Assembly: GCA_009777515.1 (NCBI GenBank)
Contig: WRLR01000014.1
Location: 1 to 49,833 of the forward strand
Length of the DNA stretch: 49,833 bases
Direction of reading: 5' to 3'
Origin: Oscillospiraceae bacterium
GTDB lineage: Bacteria > Bacillota > Clostridia > WRLR01
Of the stretch, positions 8,627 to 16,721 are shown in pieces (position 1 is the first letter of the stretch; the number at the start of each line of letters is the position of its first letter). The position numbers and the translations under genes were made by a program. The notes beneath the pieces are model-generated. The model ran no database searches and was not told where the DNA came from. It was given only the letters and a program-made list of their open reading frames with translations.

Positions 8627-9301
8627 TTATGGTAAGATCATTCGCGCCGTCCCGGTTTTGACGGCGGCGATGATGTCGGACAGGCCCTCCGCTTTTTTAT
8701 CCAGCGCGACGCCGCTTGGGAAGCGCAGCTCTATATTGTGCGAATCACTGCCCGCCTGCATGGGCAGGCCGTTCTGCTCTGCGAATGCCAGCGCTTTCGC
8801 GTTTACGTCCGGGGGCATTGACGCGTTGAAAACCTCGACCCCGTCGAGCAGCGCCGGTTCCGCAGGGTGCTGGATCGCTATGTACCACGCCTCCCTGAAC
8901 GGGTGCGCCTGCACGATGAACCCGCCGCTCGCCCGCACAAGCGCGCTGTACGCCTCTATCGGGAGCTTGTCCAGCCCCGGCTGCGCGTATAAGAAGTCCG
9001 GCGCCAGCCCATATGTGAGAAAATCGGAGCCCAGTATGCTGTACTCCCAGCCAAAAAAGACGTCGAGCCCAATTCTGTCCCCTTCCGCCTTGGCTTTTTG
9101 ATAGCCGGACACGAACATATCCATCTGTTTTTTCCAGCGCATAAGCTTTGGTATGGTCGAGTTCCCATTAATGAAATGGTCGGTGATAATGACGCCGGCG
9201 TACCCCCTGCTTTTATACGCCCGGATTTGCTCCTCGGCGCCGCTGACGGCGCACGCGCTGATCTCGGCGGTGTGCATATGCGTTTCGTACAGATAGTCCA
9301 T
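8627..9301 (-). CDS. PHP-domain metal-dependent hydrolase
   Basis: The first residues, MDYLYETHMHTAEIS, carry the HxH metal motif of the PHP superfamily. Further metal ligands appear in IITDHF, FFGWEY, VQAHPF and GSDSHN, in the usual order, so the active site looks complete. PHP proteins are phosphoesterases (histidinol phosphatase-like, trpH-like nucleotidases); the substrate cannot be told here. The frame is open to a TTG at 9355, but that start lacks an SD. ATG 9301 (224 residues) has AGGAAGG about 12 bases upstream and begins as related proteins do. The gene is convergent with the URO-D gene, 45 bp apart. Confidence 0.78.
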   Translation of the reverse strand: MDYLYETHMHTAEISACAVSGAEEQIRAYKSRGYAGVIITDHFINGNSTIPKLMRWKKQMDMFVSGYQKAKAEGDRIGLDVFFGWEYSILGSDFLTYGLAPDFLYAQPGLDKLPIEAYSALVRASGGFIVQAHPFREAWYIAIQHPAEPALLDGVEVFNASMPPDVNAKALAFAEQNGLPMQAGSDSHNIELRFPSGVALDKKAEGLSDIIAAVKTGTARMILP

Positions 9302-9368
9302 ATGGTAGGCAGGCCTTCCTGCCAGCGGTCGCCAATTGCCCGCGTCCGCCGACAATATGATAATAATA

Positions 9369-9412
9369 TAGGTAATTTTAAAAAGTCGCGGACGAACACT
9401 GTTCGTCCCTAC
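9369..9412 (-). repeat. Half copy of the MITE-like element
   Basis: One terminal repeat (TAGGTAATTTTAAAA, 9369-9383) followed by the perfect palindrome GGACGAACACTGTTCGTCC (9390-9408) and CCTAC. It corresponds to one end of the 130-bp elements at 7323 and 41354, without the mirror half. It abuts the tandem array beginning at 9421. Confidence 0.65.
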
Positions 9413-9420
9413 GGGCGCAT

Positions 9421-9622
9421 AGGCGGCTGTAGCGGTAATTGTTAATCGCCATTACAAGCGCATAGGCGGCTGTAGCGGCGATTGTTAATCGCCATTACGG
9501 GCGCATAGGCGGCTGTAGAGGCGATTGTTAATCGCCATTACAAGCGCACAGGCGGCTGTAGAGGCGATTGTTAATCGCCATTACGGGCGCATAGGCGGCT
9601 GTAGGGGCGATTGTTAATCGCC
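9421..9622 (+). repeat. Tandem array of 43-bp palindromic units (4.7 copies)
   Basis: Units start at 9421, 9464, 9507, 9550 and 9593 (the last is partial). Each begins AGGCGGCTGTAG and includes GGCGATTGTTAATCGCC, a hairpin with 7-bp arms (degenerate in unit 1). A dinucleotide alternates (ttacaag, ttacggg, ttacaag, ttacggg), so the array grew by duplication of an 86-bp dimer. The motif GTAGGGGCGA...TCGCCC resembles the core of the MITE-like palindromes nearby. There are no unique spacers, so this is not a CRISPR array. Confidence 0.88.
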
Positions 9623-9643
9623 CGTGTGCAATATTTAAAAACG

Positions 9644-9664
9644 TATAATTAATTATTAATTATA
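9644..9664. repeat. AT-only palindrome
   Basis: TATAATTAAT, a central T, then ATTAATTATA: perfect 10-bp arms made only of A and T. It lies between the tandem array and the terminator of the surface-protein gene. It could be a protein-binding site or a promoter region; no gene starts from it. Confidence 0.5.
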
Positions 9665-9685
9665 CTATACATGAAAATTTCGTGT

Positions 9686-9722
9686 AAAAAAACAGGCGCC
9701 GCTTTTTGCTGCGGCGCCTGTT
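9686..9722 (-). terminator. Rho-independent terminator of the beta-helix surface protein gene
   Basis: Perfect 12-bp stem AACAGGCGCCGC (9691-9702) and GCGGCGCCTGTT (9711-9722) with an 8-nt loop. On the minus strand it is followed by an uninterrupted T run (A's at 9686-9692 on the plus strand), giving a classic terminator 60 bp after the stop of the 9784-12348 gene. Confidence 0.88.
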
Positions 9723-9783
9723 TATTATACAAGATATGCGGTTATGCTTGGGGTAGATCAACTTAATAATTTTCTGTAGCAAC

Positions 9784-12348
9784 CTAATCTACAACAGAGC
9801 CTCTGGCTGAAATGCGGCCATACTCTGACAGTTTGAACAGGTCGAGCCTGTACAGGGTACCAGGGGAGACTGGCGTCGGGGCGCTGTTCGCGGCCTGGAT
9901 CGCGCTGGTGAAACGCTCCGTCCTCAGCGCACTCGGCCAAGCCGTGCCGAGCCCTACGCCCCAAACATTAATTTCGTTGCCTGATGCCGCACTAAAGGTG
10001 ATTGCCGTGTCCTTGTTCGTCTTGGGGTCATAGTTGCGGCCCCTGAGGGCGATGGCGCGGACATTCGTTGTTTGCGCGTCGTTCCTGATATCAAGATCGT
10101 TGACCAAACCTATCGTCAGCTTGCCCGTCAGGTTGGACGACCCATAGCTGCCCAGCGCGATGGTCGGGCTGTCGGGGCTCTTGCTGATGGCGTAGAACCG
10201 GGCGCCATTGCCGATGTTGATGTCGCCGCTGCAGTTAGCTGCGAACGCAATCGCGCCTACCGGGTACAGCGAGGTGTCGCCGGCCGCGCTATTGCCGGTA
10301 TTGTTGTTGATGACCGTCAGCGTGCTGTTGTTGCCGGTCACGTTGATGGAGTGGTCTGTGATGTAGTGCGACTGCGTCGTGATGGTGGCGCGGCTGCCGA
10401 AGTTGTTCTCCGCGTACATATTGCCGCCGCCCTGGACATTGATTGTGAGCGGCCCCACCAGAGGCGCGTCGTGGAATATTACGCCGTAGAGCGATGTTTT
10501 ATCCTTGCCCAGCGGATCCACGCCGCTCCTGATCATTTCCAGCCTGGAGCCGGCGCCAATAACATTGTATGTGGCCTTGCCGACAGTGTAGATGTTGGAA
10601 TCCTGCGTGTTGTATGTGTATACATAGCCGCCATTCAGGACGTTCAACGAGAAGTCTGTCTTGCCCTCGGCCGCTATGGCGAACTGCCCGCCGATTATGT
10701 GCAGTTTGCTGCCGCCGCCACTGACAGTGATGTTTTTCTCAGGGATTGTCGACAGGTAACCGCCGGCAAGGGACATCGCCCTCCAGCCGTTGGTCTTGAT
10801 CTGCATTTCGCCGCCGTTTTTCACCTCGAGGTCGAACGATGCCGGCCCGTAGTGCTCAAGCGCCGCGTATTCGCCGGAAGTCGCCCTGCCGATTTTGCCG
10901 TCGGCTGTGATGAAGGCCTTGCCGCCGTCCACTACGAACGAATCGTAGCCCACGGTCGAATAATCGATATATTGATAGTACCAGCCGTTGCCGTTCCGCG
11001 AATTAACATTGAGCAAGCCCTTGATAATCACGCTGCTGGTTCCGCTGACGGCGCCGACTTTCGAGCCGATTATGACAGGCGCGAAGTCCCTGGCGTACGC
11101 GTTTGTGCCCTGCGCGCTGATATTGAGCACGGCTGTGCTATCGACCAGGATGTCGAGGTTGCCGCCGGCCGGTTTGCGCAGGCTGAGCGCCGTCGATCCG
11201 TGCGTTGCGGGATAGTCGACGAGGCTAGCGTCGGAAACCAGATTAACTGTAGCGCCGCTCTTCACCGTGAATTCCTTGGCTGCGCCGGAATGGATGATGG
11301 CCGTCTGGGCGTAGCCTTTGTTGGACTCTACCAAGTTGGTGCCGGCAGCCGCGTTAAACAGCGAGTTCTCGTTGAATATATACTTTTCATAACCTTCTAT
11401 CAGGTTGTCTTTGTACGTGTTTGATGTGGTGGAGCTGAGCTTCCTTGCCATGTTCACCTGGGCGCCATCCGCCACGACAAAGCTGCCGTAAGCGTTTGTG
11501 CCTGTGCCCACGCCCGAGGAATCCGTGCTCTTGAAGAATATGCTGTTGTTCTCGCCCAGCATGTTAAAGGCGCCGCCAATTGTGACATCCTTGGCGTAAA
11601 CTACCGCATAGTTGGCTGCCGTGCCTAATGTGGCTATGTAGCACAGGCCGTCGAATGTGACGCTGTCGATCCTGCCGTAGCTCACGCTGGAGGTGCGCTG
11701 CCCAACGAGGGCCGACCCGACAAAGCTGGTGTTAAAAAATTCCACGTTCCACGCCCCGGCCTTTGATATAGGCGATGCATAAGCGGTAAACGCGCCGTAT
11801 TTGTCTGTCGACATGACCGTGATGTCGTAGACTCTCAGCGCGCCGAACGCTTCCAGGTTAATGCCGTAGCTGGCAAGATCTAAAATGTAGCTTTGCCCAT
11901 AAATTTCTAAGCTACGGTTCAAAACCAACTTCGGGTCCGGTGACTTGGGGGCTGCTATGCTGTTGCCCAGTATAATCGCATAGACATCCGGATTAGCCAG
12001 GGCCGCTTTGAACTGATCGAACGTATAGACGGTCGTGCCCGCCGGTATCGGCGCCACGGCCACCAGCCCGACTGTTGCTACCAACAGTCCATCAACCGCA
12101 TCGTCCACTTCGGATTGAATGGCAGCGGGTTCGCCGAATACAAACAGCGCATAGCTGCGGGCCAAGGCGAATGGCGCCCACGATTCCGGCGTGTAATTAG
12201 ACTCTACCAAGCCCGATGTTTGTTGGAGAATTGATTCGAGCGCGTCCTTATCGACTGGCGCGGGCGCCGCGAACGCCAAAGACATGCTCGACAACGCGAT
12301 AAGTAAGACCAGTACCAGAGAAATTGCTTTTCTTGCAGTTTTTTTCAT
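9784..12348 (-). CDS. Secreted beta-helix (pectate-lyase-like adhesion) surface protein
   Basis: An 854-residue protein with a clear signal peptide (MKKTARKAISLVLVLLIALS, cleavage near AFA-AP). Residues about 31-95 resemble a small FIVAR-like helical module. From about residue 105, TTVYTFDQFKAALANPDVYAIILGNSI starts a long right-handed beta-helix of the kind found in bacterial adhesins with a pectate-lyase-like fold; repeated short strands with VTVSGGGSKLHIIGG-like turns continue to the end. I see no LPXTG, SLH or transmembrane anchor, so it may be released or held non-covalently. An SD (GAGGTG) lies 8-9 bases before ATG 12348. It is divergent from the SLH protein gene across an AT-rich kilobase. 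Its GC-rich antisense strand has a 450-codon open frame that is a shadow. Confidence 0.78.
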   Translation of the reverse strand: MKKTARKAISLVLVLLIALSSMSLAFAAPAPVDKDALESILQQTSGLVESNYTPESWAPFALARSYALFVFGEPAAIQSEVDDAVDGLLVATVGLVAVAPIPAGTTVYTFDQFKAALANPDVYAIILGNSIAAPKSPDPKLVLNRSLEIYGQSYILDLASYGINLEAFGALRVYDITVMSTDKYGAFTAYASPISKAGAWNVEFFNTSFVGSALVGQRTSSVSYGRIDSVTFDGLCYIATLGTAANYAVVYAKDVTIGGAFNMLGENNSIFFKSTDSSGVGTGTNAYGSFVVADGAQVNMARKLSSTTSNTYKDNLIEGYEKYIFNENSLFNAAAGTNLVESNKGYAQTAIIHSGAAKEFTVKSGATVNLVSDASLVDYPATHGSTALSLRKPAGGNLDILVDSTAVLNISAQGTNAYARDFAPVIIGSKVGAVSGTSSVIIKGLLNVNSRNGNGWYYQYIDYSTVGYDSFVVDGGKAFITADGKIGRATSGEYAALEHYGPASFDLEVKNGGEMQIKTNGWRAMSLAGGYLSTIPEKNITVSGGGSKLHIIGGQFAIAAEGKTDFSLNVLNGGYVYTYNTQDSNIYTVGKATYNVIGAGSRLEMIRSGVDPLGKDKTSLYGVIFHDAPLVGPLTINVQGGGNMYAENNFGSRATITTQSHYITDHSINVTGNNSTLTVINNNTGNSAAGDTSLYPVGAIAFAANCSGDINIGNGARFYAISKSPDSPTIALGSYGSSNLTGKLTIGLVNDLDIRNDAQTTNVRAIALRGRNYDPKTNKDTAITFSAASGNEINVWGVGLGTAWPSALRTERFTSAIQAANSAPTPVSPGTLYRLDLFKLSEYGRISARGSVVD

Positions 12349-13379
12349 TGATGATTCACCTCATAATTATTTTGTAATGACTGCTGCGTACAAAGATAAA
12401 TGCCTTACTGCACAAAGATAAATGCCTTACTGCCTTGATACAATATTTTACTGCCCCAAATAAATACCTCGCTGTCCTTTCTGATTTTTGTTTTTGTTGC
12501 ATTTGCGCGCCGCATTTATGAATGCAGCCATATCCGTGTCGTCAGTTCCCCTTGCCCCCGCATTTCTACCGGCCATCGCCGGCTATCCTGTGCCACTTAT
12601 TGCATCCATTGCCCCATCGCGCATTTCGCCTGTTCCGCGTAATCCATCTGTGATGTTAGATTAAATAATAACTCAATTCTCATTAGCGAAGCGGATAATT
12701 TTTTATCTTCTTGTTTTGTAGTTATGATTTCCTTGAAATTTCTTAATATACTGTCAGACTATTGAAACCTGATTTTAAAACCCATATGAACTAGTGAATA
12801 AGACACTTCATATATATTATATACTAGTATTAGTTTATGTCAACAGGAATTTTTTTCGTTAAATTCATATTAAATTCTGTATTTTTCTTAATATTCCTGT
12901 AACACTTTAAAATCAATGGTAACACGATATTCTCGATTACTCAATGACAAATAAATATAAATTAGTTTACATATTTATGACATTAATAAGCGTTTTTTTG
13001 TATTATTCCTACCAAGTGTTAGCAATATGATGGCAAAATAATTACAATAATTTCATTGCGATATAATGGTTAAAAAACGTTTTTTAGTATATATTACAGC
13101 ATTTCAAGCATAGGCAACCATATAAAACGCCACATAATGACATCATAATTTATTGATTATAATTTCATATCAATTTCGTGATTTCATATAAATGCAGTTG
13201 ATGGCGGAGATGGGCGGACGCACGTCTGCAAGCATTAATAAGCATACGTGATTGAATTAAAGCGAACCGATGGAACAAAATAACTACATGAACACTCTAT
13301 AACAATAAACCACAATAATTACCGGTAGAGTGGCGTGCTAGTTTTATATATTAAATAATTCATATGAAAGAGGATGGAT
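12349..13379. other. AT-rich 1-kb intergenic region between divergent surface-protein genes
   Basis: No open frame with family features or SD is seen. The region from about 12660 to 13370 is strongly AT-rich, in contrast with the GC-rich flanking genes, and holds many A/T runs and several TATAAT-like boxes. It must contain the promoters of both surface-protein genes. A 22-bp direct repeat is at 12391-12434. No tRNA or recognisable riboswitch was found. It could hold a small RNA, but nothing in the sequence proves one. Confidence 0.6.
12391..12434 (+). repeat. 22-bp tandem direct repeat
   Basis: Two copies of CAAAGATAAATGCCTTACTG plus a CA/CC ending (12391-12412 and 12413-12434), identical except for the last base, in the 5' leader region of the beta-helix surface protein gene. 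A third, weaker echo (TAAATACCTCGCTG) follows at about 12461. Confidence 0.8.
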
Positions 13380-15368
13380 ATGAAAACCACATTCAACCGT
13401 ATTGTTGCGGTCGCGCTGGCACTATGTATTGCGATGTCGCTCATGCCGACGCCGGCGGCGCTTGCCGGCCCCGGGCCAGCCACCGTCTATGATCCGGGCG
13501 ACATTGAGATCATAAACAATATAATAGAAAACAATTACTTAGACTGGACGCCCGACCCCGGCGACGGCAGCGAAGCCGCCCTTTGGCCCCGCGTCACCTG
13601 GTGGGCGGAGCCTGGCGAGCCAACCCTACGCATATACCAATTGTATCTCGACGATGAAGGCCTTGTGGGCGTCCTAAGCGTCGTCGGCCTGTCGAAACTG
13701 GAGCATTTAGAATGCAGCGACAATTTCCTCACAGGGATAGACGTAACAGGATGCGAAAATCTGCTAGCCTTTTTTTGTTATTATAATATGATGTCCGGCA
13801 TGGATGATATTGTTGGCTTTGATTTTGAAAAGGACTACGAGGCTTTCGCGTTCAACTACCAAAGGTACTTGGGAGAGGCATACACGGTCATTTTCGATCT
13901 GCAGGGTGGGACGGGCAACAGCACCACTGTGGATCAATTATTACCGCTGGGCGCGAGGGTCATCAGGCCAGCCATCGACCCGACGAGGACGGGCTACGCG
14001 TTCACCGGCTGGTATATGGAGCCCGACTGCGTGAATTTTTGGGACTTCCGCAACGAGTTCATCGGCGATCAATTTGACAACCCCATTATTATATACGCGG
14101 GATGGGCGCTGAAGGACTACACGGTGACGTTTGAGCTGCAGGGCGGCACGGGCAACGCCACCACGGCGCCGCAGACGCGGAACTACGGCGACCTCGCGGC
14201 AAGGCCCGGCGACGACCCGACGCGGGCGGGCTATACATTTGATGGCTGGTTCCGGGATGCGGGCAGCGTCAATGAATGGGAATTCATGACAGATATTATA
14301 ACGGGCGACACAACAATATACGCGAAGTGGACGGCCATTCCGACCCCCACCCCGGGCGGCGGCGGGGGCGGCGGCGGTGGCGGGGGCGGGGGCGGCGGCG
14401 GGTCGACGCCCACGTCGACTCCATCAGCGTCGCCCTCGCCAACGTCGACGCCCTCGCCGACCCACATCCCCGACCCGACCCCTCCCGCCGCGTCGGTCGC
14501 GACCATCACGGTGATCTTCGAGCTCCAGGGCGGCGTCGGCAACAGCTCCACGGCCAACCAAAGCGTACCCGTAGGCGGCAAAGCGGTTAGGCCTGCCAAC
14601 GACCCGTCTCGCTCGGGCTATATGTTCGGCGGCTGGTACAAAGAGGCGAGAAGCATAAACGAATGGGACTTCGACGCGGACACCGTAACGCTGGCAACAG
14701 GCAATCCGACGCGTATTTACGCCCGGTGGATCCCGGAGCTGGAACGAAACAGCCATATAAAGTACCTATTCGGCTACCCGGAGGGCGACGTGCGTCCTGA
14801 CGGGTATATCACGAGGGCGGAAGCGGCGGCTATTTTTTATCGGCTGATCATCGCCGGCGACAAGGAAGAACCGGTCGAGGCGGGGTTTAGCGATATTGAG
14901 GCGTCCGAATGGCACTACCAGTCCATCGCGTATCTTGAAAAGAACGCTATTTTACAAGGCTATTTAGACAGCACATTCAGGCCGGACAATCCGATATCCA
15001 GGGCGGAGTTCGCCGCTGTGGCGTCGCGGTTCGACAGGCTGGAGACCGATGTGCCCAATGTTTTCGCCGACGTGGAGGACTCCCACTGGGCGGCGGGCTA
15101 TATTAACAGCGCCGTTGTGAAGGGCTGGATCAGCGGCTTTCCCAACAGTATCTTCCGCCCGAACGAGAACATCACGCGCGCCCAGGTCGTGACCATCGTC
15201 AACCGCATGCTCGACCGCAGGATACGGCCGGAAAACGTCCCGGAGGACGTCGTCCGCTACACGGATTTAAACTGGGACCACTGGTCGTACTGCGACATAA
15301 TAGAAGCGTCCGTGGAACACGAATATATTCGCGACCCCGACGACTTAAAATATGAGCTATGGAGGTGA
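13380..15368 (+). CDS. SLH-domain surface protein with InlB-type repeats and poly-Gly/Pro-Ser-Thr linker
   Basis: About 662 residues. A signal peptide (MKTTFNRIVAVALALCIAMS...) is followed by a short leucine-rich stretch (LEHLECSDNFLTGIDVTGCENL), then three Listeria-Bacteroides/InlB B-type repeats (FDLQGGTGNST..TGYAFTGWY; FELQGGTGNATT..AGYTFDGWF; FELQGGVGNSST..SGYMFGGWY). Between the second and third is a run of 16 glycines and a Thr/Ser/Pro linker. The C-terminal 210 residues hold three S-layer homology modules (GYPEGDVRPDGYITRAEAAA; FADVEDSHWAAGYINSAV; FRPNENITRAQVV), which bind pyruvylated cell-wall polymer. The protein is thus displayed on the cell surface, probably for attachment. ATG 13380 is preferred over 13374 because GAAAGAGG then sits 6 bases upstream. 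Confidence 0.86.
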   Translation: MKTTFNRIVAVALALCIAMSLMPTPAALAGPGPATVYDPGDIEIINNIIENNYLDWTPDPGDGSEAALWPRVTWWAEPGEPTLRIYQLYLDDEGLVGVLSVVGLSKLEHLECSDNFLTGIDVTGCENLLAFFCYYNMMSGMDDIVGFDFEKDYEAFAFNYQRYLGEAYTVIFDLQGGTGNSTTVDQLLPLGARVIRPAIDPTRTGYAFTGWYMEPDCVNFWDFRNEFIGDQFDNPIIIYAGWALKDYTVTFELQGGTGNATTAPQTRNYGDLAARPGDDPTRAGYTFDGWFRDAGSVNEWEFMTDIITGDTTIYAKWTAIPTPTPGGGGGGGGGGGGGGGGSTPTSTPSASPSPTSTPSPTHIPDPTPPAASVATITVIFELQGGVGNSSTANQSVPVGGKAVRPANDPSRSGYMFGGWYKEARSINEWDFDADTVTLATGNPTRIYARWIPELERNSHIKYLFGYPEGDVRPDGYITRAEAAAIFYRLIIAGDKEEPVEAGFSDIEASEWHYQSIAYLEKNAILQGYLDSTFRPDNPISRAEFAAVASRFDRLETDVPNVFADVEDSHWAAGYINSAVVKGWISGFPNSIFRPNENITRAQVVTIVNRMLDRRIRPENVPEDVVRYTDLNWDHWSYCDIIEASVEHEYIRDPDDLKYELWR

Positions 15369-15420
15369 TAGGTTGAAATAAGAAAGAAAAAATCGTACCG
15401 TTGAACAAGATATGTCAAAA

Positions 15421-15472
15421 CAAATGGCAAAGTGGCGACCGTATATTAAAAACGGGCGCCCCTTGCCATTTG
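15421..15472 (+). other. Inverted repeat after the SLH gene (possible terminator)
   Basis: CAAATGGCAA (15421-15430) and TTGCCATTTG (15463-15472) form perfect 10-bp arms 32 nt apart, with a partly pairing interior (GGCG / CGCC). A short T-containing tract (gggcatttt) follows. It lies between the SLH gene and the DUF362 gene and could terminate the former or act in the leader of the latter. Confidence 0.45.
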
Positions 15473-15554
15473 GGCATTTTGTAAATAAAATATCATATAT
15501 AAGTATTTAAAAATTGTTGCATATACCGCAATATTTGCGCCAGGGGGATTGCAA

Positions 15555-16721
15555 ATGAATAAACGGGCTGGGGCAGCGGCGCTGTCCATTATACTGGTGT
15601 TTTCTATGCTTTTGCTTTGCTCCTGCGACGAAGACGAGATTATAAGCAGCGTCATGGACGCCGTCGAACAAGGCACGGCGGGTGGCGCCGTTGAATCTGA
15701 GCCTACGACAAGTTTGGGTGGCGTCGTTGAGTCCGAGCCTACGACAGGCGCTACCGGAGCCACCGGAACCACCGGCGCCACAGAAGCCACGCTGGCGACA
15801 AGCGCTACCGGCGCCACTGAGTCCGCGCCATCTGCCGTAGCGCAGGAACCGCAAACGCAAAATCCGATCGTCTATTTTACATCGGACATCAGTCCAGGCG
15901 GCTTGATGGCGGCGTATGAAGCGCTCGGGGTGTCGCCCACCGGCAATGTCGCCGTGAAGATCACCACCGGCGAGCCACCCAACAGCAACTATCTAAAACC
16001 GGAGCTGATAGTGGACCTTGTGCAGTCTGTCGGCGGTACGTTGGTGGAGTCAAATACCGCATATGGGGGGCGGCGCGCGAGCAATGCGCTGCACCTGCAG
16101 GTGGCAGAAGATCATGGATATACCAAAATAGCCGAATTTGACCTCCAGGACGCCGACGGGGAGATCAGCCTACCGGTCACAGGCGGGGAGATATTGAAGG
16201 AAAACTTTGTGGGCGCAACCTTCCCGAATTATGACTACTATATAATACTGTCCCATTTCAAGGGCCATGCAATGGCTGGCTACGGCGGCGCCATAAAGAA
16301 CATATCCATCGGCATCGCCTCGGCGTCTGGGAAGAGCTGGATACATACCGGCGGAAACAGCAAGTCGGGATATTCGGGCAACCAGGACAATTTTCTCAAA
16401 AGCATGGCTGAGGCAGGGAAATCCGTTACGGACAGCCTTGAAGGCAATATTGTATATATAAATGTAATGAACCGGTTGTCGGTGGACTGCGATTGCAACG
16501 GCAACCCCGCCGAGCCGGACATGCATGACATTGGCATATTGGCGTCGCTCGACCCGGTGGCGGTGGACCGCGCCTGCCTCGATTTGGTCTACGCGGCCGA
16601 AGACGGCGCCTCCTTGGTGCGGCGCATTGAATCCCGTAACGGAGCACTGGCGGTCGAGCATGGCGAAGCCATCGGGCTGGGTAGCAGCAAATATACGCTG
16701 GTCGATATTGACGATGCTTGA
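15555..16721 (+). CDS. DUF362-domain lipoprotein
   Basis: A 388-residue protein. The N-terminus is a lipoprotein signal with lipobox LCSC, so Cys24 would be lipidated and the protein held outside the membrane. Residues about 45-98 are a Thr/Gly/Ala-rich linker. The rest is a DUF362 domain (NPIVYFTSDI, VAVKITTGEPPNSNYLKPELI, DYYIILSHFKGHAMAGYGGAIKNISIG, LDPVAVDRACLDLVY). DUF362 proteins are often found with ferredoxin domains and have no firmly assigned function; the CDCNG sequence here gives two cysteines but no [4Fe-4S] cluster motif. ATG 15555 has AGGGGGAT just upstream; the frame itself opens at a TTG 6 bases earlier. It overlaps the downstream permease gene by 8 bp. Confidence 0.78.
   Translation: MNKRAGAAALSIILVFSMLLLCSCDEDEIISSVMDAVEQGTAGGAVESEPTTSLGGVVESEPTTGATGATGTTGATEATLATSATGATESAPSAVAQEPQTQNPIVYFTSDISPGGLMAAYEALGVSPTGNVAVKITTGEPPNSNYLKPELIVDLVQSVGGTLVESNTAYGGRRASNALHLQVAEDHGYTKIAEFDLQDADGEISLPVTGGEILKENFVGATFPNYDYYIILSHFKGHAMAGYGGAIKNISIGIASASGKSWIHTGGNSKSGYSGNQDNFLKSMAEAGKSVTDSLEGNIVYINVMNRLSVDCDCNGNPAEPDMHDIGILASLDPVAVDRACLDLVYAAEDGASLVRRIESRNGALAVEHGEAIGLGSSKYTLVDIDDA

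Noticed and set aside
9421-9622. Possible CRISPR array (regularly spaced repeats)
   Set aside because: The whole 43-bp unit repeats with no unique spacers, and no cas genes are nearby. It is a simple tandem array.
10072-11424. 450-codon open frame on the plus strand
   Set aside because: It lies antisense to the clear beta-helix surface-protein gene, has no SD or family features, and its composition (Arg/Ala/Val-rich) is what an antisense of this gene gives.
16525-16713. N-terminal extension of the permease frame
   Set aside because: The segment is read inside the DUF362 gene, is Trp/Arg-rich and has no membrane character; homology starts at ATG 16714.
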